This document shows, piece after piece, positions 56,301 to 64,000 of a stretch of DNA of 64,000 bases. The stretch spans positions 42,599,694-42,663,693 of the forward strand of contig CM055821.1 in NCBI GenBank assembly GCA_029582265.1, written 5' to 3'. Both the position numbers and the translations under genes were made by a program. Numbering within the stretch: position 1 is the stretch's first letter; each line of letters begins with the position of its first letter. This DNA comes from Zoroaster sp. YZ-2022. Its lineage: Eukaryota > Echinodermata > Asteroidea > Forcipulatida > Zoroasteridae. The notes below the pieces were generated by a model, which searched no databases, was not told where the DNA came from, and saw nothing but the letters and a program-made list of their open reading frames with translations.

Positions 56301-57615
56301 AGTTTCACATGTTCTGACAAGCATTTCACTGAACACGTCGTAATGGCCACTATATGCAACATAAACAATGTATAAATGAACAGTATATCAGTTGTCATTT
56401 ATGAGTAATGAATTCAGAAACATGCTGGTCAATCATTTATTATTGAATCATGAATATATCTCTCCCAATGCTGACTGATTCCATGTGTTAAACAGACAGC
56501 ATTACCACGCACACATATGATTTGCCACGTCATTACCATATTGTTTATAAAAAAGAGCTAGCATAGCATGTGATCGTATGTTTCTGTTGTTTGTGGATGT
56601 TTTTTGTATTGATGGCGACATCAAAATCAGTGACATTTATTATAATATTAACAAACAACAAAATATTAGCATTGAGTGGGGTGATTCTATTGCGTCCTAC
56701 ATGTATGTATGTTTGTGTATTTACATGTATGGTTAAAAACAATCCCTGTAGTCATCATGGAAACCATAGAAGAAGAAATGCCCCATAGGGCCTACATAAC
56801 ACAGCAGATAGGTCGTGTAGTATTCTTTTGAAAAACCAAAATAGACTCAATCTGCACAGAAACAATTATGAAGCAAAAGAATTACTATTGTATTCTATGT
56901 CAATACACAATATTCATGCAAAGTTGTACTATATTTTAATCATAATCTTCTCATTTGTGTTAACAACAATGTCCAAATATTGAGTCAGTCAGTCAGTCAG
57001 TCAGTCAGTTAGTAAATTTAAAGTCAGTTAAATTTAAAAAAAAAAATTTGAATGAATTAACCTATTTTTGCTAAGCATAATTTTTCTCTGTTCAGGAAAT
57101 GTTTGTGCTGAGCATCTATTAGAGATTAGACCCTGAAGTGTATTTTGCATTGACGTGTAGAAATGGCAAATAGAGGAACGATCGCCACGGTCCATCCACT
57201 CCCAAGCCCGATCTGATATGCCGTCCTTCCTCTTCATTCCGAAGCGTTGACGGGTACTTCGTCACTCCATGCTCCCATAAGATGCTTGGCCAAGTGCGGT
57301 TATTTATTTTGCACTAGCCTCATATACGCAACCTGTATTGTACCTCAAATAAAGTCAATATGCTGAGCCGACGGATTTTTTTAAAAATCAGTTTGCATAT
57401 GGTCTGATCAAGTAGGGTTATTGGTCGGATTATAGAGATTGGTTTTGTAATTCCCACATTCGGCCAAAAGCATACAAAACATGAATATATACGTGTTATG
57501 AAGCAGCAAGGTAAAAAATAACGATGATAGCAAGACGTAAAAAGCCTACTAGCAGAAATACAGTAGTTTAGTGGAGAGATCGAAGGAAGGGAAGATCCCA
57601 GAGAAACATAACAAA
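56301..57615. other. Non-coding stretch with a (TCAG)n microsatellite
   Basis: (TCAG)n at 56981-57009. No exon recognised. Confidence 0.5.
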
Positions 57616-57895
57616 CAGTGGCGTAGCCAAAGGAGGGCGGGGGCGGTAAATTCACAAACTTTGGTATTTCTGAACTTATTTGTCTGCTAAACAGTGGCGT
57701 ATAAAAAATAATTAATTAATTAAAAAATTCAAAATTCAAAAACAAAACCAAAAAACAAAACAAAACCAAAAAAAGTACATAAAGTGTTGTTTTAAGCGGT
57801 GTGGTTTTAATTTTGTCGGTTCATTTGAGTTTTGTGTCGATAAATTTACCCCTAAAAATGTTCCCCCACTCTAAAAAATCCTGGCTACGCCACTG
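57616..57895. mobile_element. hAT-type MITE (280 bp)
   Basis: CAGTGGCGTAGCCA at the left, GGCTACGCCACTG at the right; flanks ATAACAAA (57608-57615) and GTTACAAA (57896-57903), 6/8 identical. A second CAGTGGCGTA word at 57694 suggests a nested or duplicated end. Confidence 0.8.
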
Positions 57896-58024
57896 GTTAC
57901 AAAGGAAGATAACAAAACACCAATCTGGGATGGCCAGGATCAACACAATTATAAAACAGTATAGCCAAAAAGATTGTTTATCCACGGGTATATGAATGAG
58001 GAGTCAAAGACAGAAAGATAAAAA

Positions 58025-58135
58025 AGTGTCTCCTGAAGACGAAGAGAGCATACTGATCGAAACGTCGAGTTGTAATTACTACTCAATTGAGAATTTCACA
58101 TGGTGTCACCGCAAATAGTCTTTAGTTAAGATAAA
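58025..58135 (+). mobile_element. Copy of the GATCGAAACGTC repeat family
   Basis: TCTCCTGAAGACGAAGAG, ACTGATCGAAACGTCGAG, TTGTAATTACTACTC and CACATGGTGTCACCGCAAA. Lacks the AGTTCTTTTCAGAA part. Confidence 0.85.
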
Positions 58136-59191
58136 GAAGTATACAGACAATGACAGGCTGGGACTGATCAGTCGTATATGAGAAGTCATATGGATAAGGT
58201 ATAATATGCATATATATTAAGGGAATGCATTTTATTTGTTTAAATATTGTTCGTTGGGGCGTATGTTCGTTTGCGCAACGAAGGTCCACGGTCGATTAGT
58301 ATAGAAGAACAAGCCTTCCCGCCAATTGTGACTATGCCCATGCCCATGGTTAAACAACAATGGAACTTGAAAGGCGGCGCACTTTCATTCTTCAGTACTT
58401 CAAATAAAAGAACTGGCAGGAATGTCAAAAAGCAAATCTTAGCGTGCGCGTTGTCATACCAATGAGAAACACCACCAAACACAAACCACTTGCATGTAGG
58501 TAAGAGCTGTTTTAAAACTTGTAAGTGGTTTATTCAGAAGTGCAAGCAATAACACTCTGTATCGTCTGATTAAGCTTATAATCACGTGGGCCTTTCAAGT
58601 TATTATTGATGCTTTACATGTGAGTAGGCGGGAAGGCAAGGACTTCTTTGATATGAGGTGAACGTACGAAGACAAGCCTGAGTTGATTGGCCAAGGTGTA
58701 AGCATCACTGCCCTTCTTTCTCAGCGAGCCTTGTGATTGGACAGGGCGATGTTTTACCGTGGACGGAATTAACAGCACACATCTAAAACGAAATATCATT
58801 GAGACTGACTATCACAGGTAGTTACACGACCGTGCAAACTCGGCTATATAATTCCCCCCGGCAAGCGTCTATTATCACAGCTTAGATGTGTTTATTGCAT
58901 GTCTAAAAACAGCTCATAGCAACATAGGAAATTAGCTCTGACGTGGGTTGAGGCGCTGCGGTATTCTTATAAGACACTTTTAAAATCATCACAATTTCAT
59001 TACCATGATTGAATGAACGTTTTCTCGTTAACCCTGGAAGCACTCACTCAGTGAAATAACAAGCCTCTGGTATCGTTACAGGTGCCGCCAAAATTTAATA
59101 TTTGGTCTCAGACACCCCCCCCCCCTCAACCGAAAGGTGCACCGGCTCACTTGAGACATTGTGTCTGTTTGTTTTAACATAGCTCTAATTT
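58136..59191. other. No recognisable feature
   Basis: No exon recognised; C run at 59116-59124. Confidence 0.45.
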
Positions 59192-59432
59192 CGTCCCTAA
59201 TTTGCCATAGTGACCAATCCCGAATTAAGTTGGCATATTGACCAACGCGGTATTGGTCACTTTGCCAAATTACAAAAATAGCCAGTTAGAGCATTCGTCA
59301 TTTGAATGCATGCTCTATCTCCAAAACTATAAGGAATACATGTATGTGGATTAGATACAATGGTAGGTCTCTTCCTGAATGTACCAATGGGCGGGAAAAC
59401 TTCGGATTGGTCACTATGGCAAATTAGGGACG
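59192..59432. mobile_element. 241-bp MITE with perfect 29-bp inverted ends
   Basis: CGTCCCTAATTTGCCATAGT(...) at 59192-59220 is exactly complementary to 59404-59432. ATTT flanks both ends (59188-59191, 59433-59436). Confidence 0.92.
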
Positions 59433-59439
59433 ATTTGTT

Positions 59440-59562
59440 TAGATGAGTTGTAACCTCCAGTTCTTTTCAGAACTAATTACTACTCAATTGAGAATTTCAC
59501 ATGGTGTCACCGCAATTAGTCTTACTTATCCTCTTCACCATGCAAAGCTACAAGTTTTACCT
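59440..59562 (+). mobile_element. GATCGAAACGTC family, 3'-end fragment
   Basis: GAGTTGTAACCTCCAGTTCT...CACATGGTGTCACCGCAATT...TTCACCATGCAAAGC; same 3' end as 42200-42362, with the hairpin missing. Confidence 0.85.
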
Positions 59563-60464
59563 TGTTTAGATGCACTGTCTTGTTTTATATTTCAGCGGTT
59601 ATTTACCTTTTTTGTTAATCGGTACAACCAGTACAGATTTGGCAAAATATCTGTAGGCCTAGAATCCATACTTAAGAGATATATGTATATATAAAAAACA
59701 AATTGGGAAAGTTTCAGTTTAAAATCCAATGTGGAATTTACGTCTTTGTAAGCAGAAAAGTAGCAAAGACGTTATGTTGGGGAGAGGGAGAGGCGCAACC
59801 CAATTTGCTGACTGACTTGGAAAGTATGCGTGATATATTTTGAGTGGGGGGGGGGGGGGGATATTCCTGAACAAATTTCTCCTCTGAAAAATCGCCAAAA
59901 TTAAATCACCTAAGGTACAAAAACTACAAGCCTGGTTTTATTTGCTGACTGGGAGGCGTTACATTCCCCCATTACTTTGGCCTGTCCGGAAGAAAAATTA
60001 ATTTGTTTTGCAAGATATAAAATGATAATACCTCAGACATAAATATTTAAATAATATAAGGAATTTGTATGTAAAACTGTGATCATTTATTACCAATACT
60101 ATTGTATAGGGCCTTATTTGTCGTGCAGTATACCGTGAGCCATTAAATTAATTTCAAATGAGATATACAAAAAATTGGTCGAAGTAGGCAATGGAGTTAA
60201 TTTGCTGTCCATGAATATATTAAATGACGCTGTGTCATTAAACATGCATCGCACATTTTACGCTATTTTACCGGCATCTTCCTAAATAATTTCCTTAAAG
60301 AAAAAAACAAACACTTTGAAATTAGATATTTCACAAAATAGTAGTCAAAAGTTTAGTTTATCAGTTAAAAAACAGTGCTGAAATTAATTGATGACGGGAC
60401 CCATCATAAATACATTTTTACTGTAAAAGCATGCTTCTCATTGAGCGCTCATCTGCCATTCTTT
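59563..60464. other. Non-coding stretch with a G run
   Basis: G run at 59846-59859; no exon recognised. Confidence 0.5.
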
Positions 60465-60935
60465 CTATCTCTCCAACCGGCCCCACACGCCCCTGCCTCA
60501 AATCCGCTAGTGATCTCCCTCTCTGCACCCAACCGACCCCACACGCCCTATCTTAGGTAAATCCGCTAGTGATCTCTCCCTCTCTGCACCCAACCGACCC
60601 CACAAACCCCCTGCCTCAAATCCGCTAGCAATCTCTCCCTCTCTGCACCCAACCGACCCCACACGCCCCCTGCCTCAAATCCGCTAGTGATCTCTCCCTC
60701 TCTGCACCCAACCGACCCCACACGCCCCCTGCCTTAAATCCTATGATCACTAGCGGATTTGACGCAAATCGACCCCACACACCCTCTTTGCCTCACCCCT
60801 GCCTCAAATCCGCTAGTGATCTCTCTCTCTCTGTACCCAACCGACCCCACACGCCCCTGCCTCAAATCCGCTAGTGATCTCTCCCTCTCTCCACCCAACC
60901 GGCCCCACACGCCCTCTTTGCCTCATCTCCGCTAT
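60465..60935. repeat. 59-bp minisatellite, about 8 copies, with one inverted piece
   Basis: Unit GATCTCTCCCTCTCTGCACC, CAACCGACCCCACACGCCCC, CTGCCTCAAATCCGCTAGT. Near 60741-60760 GATCACTAGCGGATTT, the inverse of AAATCCGCTAGTGATC, appears within the array. Confidence 0.95.
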
Positions 60936-61703
60936 TGCTTTGGCCTGTTGATATTTATTTACCTCGGCTACTTGATTCAAATTCCACTCTTCCAGGCATG
61001 TTCAATCTTCCAGGCATGACTCCTCTCTCGAAAATCACTGCCGGTCGCAAATACCGCAGTCACTGGCCTGACACATTAGGGCCTTTGAGTTGATTTGATT
61101 TGATTAACAAAAAAACATCTTTTTCAGTTGGCTCGCTGCTTTACATCTTTAAAAATATTATAAATACATAATTATTAGAAAACCATGCGTGACTGGTTAA
61201 AACATCAGTAGTACTTTATAAATTCATATGAATCAGAAGATGTATTATTTACCAAGCTCCTTGACGACAGATTTATCTCTTTAAAGATGAGGGAGAAACT
61301 GATATGATCGGATTGTTATCTTTGATATCACGTCTTTGGAAGATGTAATCCTCCCCTACACAAATAGGTAACCATCTGAGGTTAAGATTCGACCATAGCT
61401 ACGAGCCCCATCCTCACTTCCTCTAGGTGGGAATACGAGATAGTGAAGGGAGTTGCAAGAGTGAAATTACAATGGTCGCAATCATGCACGGTTTTGAGAA
61501 GTGTCCTTCCGGTGGCTGGCGAAGCTCACTCTGTAGGGTTTGGTTGTCTGCGAGAGTCCCTTGTTCAGAGATTCTGCACTTTTTCAGTAAACATGGATGC
61601 TAATAAGCTATGATGATGATGATGAAAGAGAGAAAGAGAGGGGAAAAACATGCTTTACAATGCCTGCTCAACCAACCTTTAACATAATTCCAATGCAAAT
61701 TAA
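60936..61703. other. No recognisable feature
   Basis: (ATG)n-like run at 61611-61625. No exon recognised. Confidence 0.5.
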
Positions 61704-61790
61704 AGGGACAATATTGTCACGATCAGAGTAGCCCTTCGACAGGGCACGGAATCGGTGTTTGCCATTTTAAGTGAGTCCATAACCTACAGA
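61704..61790. mobile_element. TTAA / AGGGACAA-family MITE, left-end fragment
   Basis: TTAA (61700-61703) then AGGGACAATATTGTCACGAT and GGGCACGGAATCGGTGT; the right half is missing. Confidence 0.8.
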
Positions 61791-62059
61791 CAAGGTTTTG
61801 TTACTAGTTTACTTGAGAGCTTGATGAAACCAAAGAAACTAAGGTGAGTGTTTTGGGGAACAAACACATGGTGTTCGGGTTAACTTCCAGTTCAATCCAA
61901 TGATCATTGATGACATCACTCTCATATTTTTGAAGGTCTGACATCTTTTATTATTACAATAATAATTTTACCTATACATTGTGCGTTAGAATAATGCTTA
62001 ATTTTAACATCTTGTTTGGACCGGAAGTAAAGGTCGGATAAACCACATGTCGGCGTGAG

Positions 62060-62550
62060 TAGGCAGAGCATTCATTCTGTGGACCTGAGAACAAAAGATG
62101 TCCACAGAACGCCGGATATTTTTCCCTTCTGTGGACTTGCACACGTCCACAGAAGGATTTTTGACTTTTTAAAAGTAGAATATCTCTGAAATTAGTGATT
62201 TGTCTAGGCAGGTTCTTTGACTTAAATCGAAGGATATTATTAAAAGGGAAAAATAGAACGAAAACCGCTCTCAAAACACTCTTCTGTGTGAAATGGGAAC
62301 GATTTTAAGAATTCCTATCCTTAAGTACAGGAGAACAAAGGAATGTCCACAGAGTGAACGGGCCGCTAAGCTGGGTGTGTGTGTGTGTGTGTGTGAACGT
62401 ACACACCATTCGTTGTGGGGTCCAAAACACAATAGAACAATTGGACCCCACAAGGTAACTATAGAAAATCTTGTACCCCACAGGAGAATTATAAGGAAAA
62501 GGGATAATAGAACGAACAAAGGAATACCCCACAAATCAATGTGCGTGAGG

Positions 62551-62636
<86 letters not shown>

Positions 62637-62640
62637 AATA
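62060..62640. repeat. (GT)n-linked blocks with GTGGAC / GTGGGGTCC words, ending in (GT)n(GA)n
   Basis: Block 1 (62080-62160, 62340-62355) repeats TGTGGAC and GTCCACAG. Block 2 (62400-62540), between two GT tracts, repeats GTGGGGTCC, GGACCCCACAAGG, TACCCCACAGG and TACCCCACAAATC. The architecture is as in 49830-50580 with a different word. 62551-62585 is (GT)n and 62586-62634 is (GA)n. Confidence 0.75.
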
Positions 62641-63744
62641 GCAATCTACATGTAACAACCAAACGCAAACAAAACAATGAAATCAAGCAAGCAAGCAAAT
62701 ACACACACCAACTTAATTTATAGCAAACTGACGGCATTTTAGGCGTAGCAGGATAGTTCAAAATGTCTGCTTCCAGTAAACGGCTTTATTGCAAATTGTT
62801 GTACAAACATCTTAATTAACAAGACATACTAGCCACCGTGTTAAGCCGTCTGTCTTAATTAAACCCTGCTTACCCCCTCCGTTAAAACATGCATGATCAC
62901 GTTGCAGTGGGAGTTTTAATCGGAATACTGACAGTAATCACAGCCCGTGTGTCACCAACGAGTCACCAACGTGTAAATATTGTGGCCGTTCTTATTGAAA
63001 ACCCGAAGCGCCCAGCACACGCTGTTAATATTCAATCGAACGCCAAGACGTGGCTTGGATGGATGAATTTTTATGAGGGATGGCGATTGTCCAGTAATAT
63101 TTGCCAGCTGCAGGTTTTTCTGCTTTTTTTCAGTTTTCATTTTACATGTGGGTTATGGCATTGATAGAAAGGCAACGCTACGTTTAGGCGATTTAACTGA
63201 ATTGATCGAATAGCTCTAAGTGTATACAGGTTGATGTGAAGGGTGTGATTACATGTAATATAATTGCATATAAATCTGTAAGAAGTGTTCTCTTATAAAA
63301 CTTGTCAAGTGAAAGATAAATGATTTGGTATCAATATGAACCATAATCTTAGTCTCGTCATAGTCTCATTCAAGCCTTCGCCTTTCCACGAAGCTCCTCT
63401 ATTATAATCACATACGGTTTTATGGAAATAAAGAAACTAATCTCAGTTTTGGTTCATTAATTTGTGAATGCTGTTTCAGATTATGTTGGAATTGTAATGT
63501 GACACTGTATTTGTGTTAAGCTGATGATGGTATCCATCTTTCATAATTATAAAGAGTTTGTCTGAGGTGCTGTCACTTTTAAGAAAATTTAAATAATATC
63601 CTGTTTGAATTCAGGAAAGAATACTCTTTCAACTAAAAACATAGTAAGTACAAGTGCCTGACTTTTCTGCTTGTAGTCTTTTCATTTGTGTTTCTTTCAC
63701 ATCTGACTAACTTCTGCCCACCTTTATATCTATGTATATGTTTA
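62641..63744. other. AT-rich non-coding stretch
   Basis: 63550-63620 is the dispersed TTTGTCTGAGGTGCTGTCAC repeat. No exon recognised. Confidence 0.45.
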
Positions 63745-63880
63745 TATCGTCCATTTTGCCTTTGAGAAAGAACCTGCTATAGGTTCGAAACGTAAGGCCA
63801 ATAACTACTATTTTGCATTTATACAACAGGTCCTTTAGGTTGGTATAAGTAGTTTGCAACAGCTAATTCTCTGTTTAAAA
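63745..63880 (+). repeat. Retroelement-like repeat (GGTTCGAAACGT family), best copy
   Basis: TTTGAGAAAG, an AACCTGCTATAGGTT hairpin, CGAAACGTAAGGCC, ATTTGCATTTATACAACAGG-type words and AGTAGTTTGCAACAGC. Inverse copy at 15590-15690. Confidence 0.8.
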
Positions 63881-64000
63881 CATAATAAACTGGAACATTC
63901 ACAGGTTGGTTGTTTAATGTTTATCTTGGTTCAAAAGACAGTCAGCCTACTCGTAGAAACAGTTTTTTCCAACATAAATTATATACCAATGAGGTACCTT

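Overview
This is an animal (metazoan) genomic window: sparse, intron-rich, AT-rich in places and packed with transposon remains. The tRNA-derived SINEs, a PHD-finger CR1-type LINE with a 2A-like leader, and the very frequent palindrome TACATGTA suggest a marine invertebrate deuterostome, most likely an echinoderm. That taxonomic guess is inference. Nothing looks bacterial: there are no operons, no CRISPR array and no intact tRNA or rRNA gene.

The one host gene I can support is SEL1L, the ER-membrane adaptor of the HRD1 ubiquitin ligase in ER-associated degradation. Five coding exons lie on the + strand (24086-24251, 33734-33808, 34548-34720, 35296-35424, 46874-47008). They encode the last ~225 residues: the final Sel1-like repeats, the segment before the membrane, one transmembrane helix and a very short tail. 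All splice sites are GT-AG and the phases join correctly. The upstream exons are not recognisable in the window, so about 24 kb here is probably intron or lies between exons.

Layout: 0-0.5 kb, edge-truncated LINE reverse transcriptase (minus). 0.8-10.4 kb, hAT-type MITE, AT-rich repeats, a 1.4-kb foldback with a small MITE nested in one arm, a SINE, and a 1.17-kb transposon with 10-bp target duplications nested in a foldback MITE. 10.5-15.2 kb, a nest: a near full-length CR1-like LINE inside a 44-bp tandem array inside a TTAA-bounded element. 15.4-20.5 kb, several MITEs, including a 742-bp TTAA element inside another MITE. 20.77-23.84 kb, a 3.1-kb 16-bp minisatellite ending 250 bp before a SEL1L exon. 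24-47 kb, SEL1L exons with introns full of SINEs, MITEs, a hAT-like zinc-finger relic, and fragments of a retroelement carrying a hammerhead-like fold. 47.1-48.4 kb, a 49-bp E-box minisatellite bounded by inverted repeats, just after the SEL1L stop. 48.9-64 kb, more MITEs, (CA)n-linked hairpin blocks, a dimeric tRNA-Leu-like SINE, a 59-bp minisatellite, and AT-rich sequence without recognisable genes.

The most interesting signals are structural: inverted repeats enclosing a minisatellite after SEL1L; a LINE inserted exactly in phase in a tandem array; a hammerhead-like fold repeated in at least six places; several TTAA-bounded families; and (CA)n-linked blocks whose internal motif changes from block to block while the architecture is kept.
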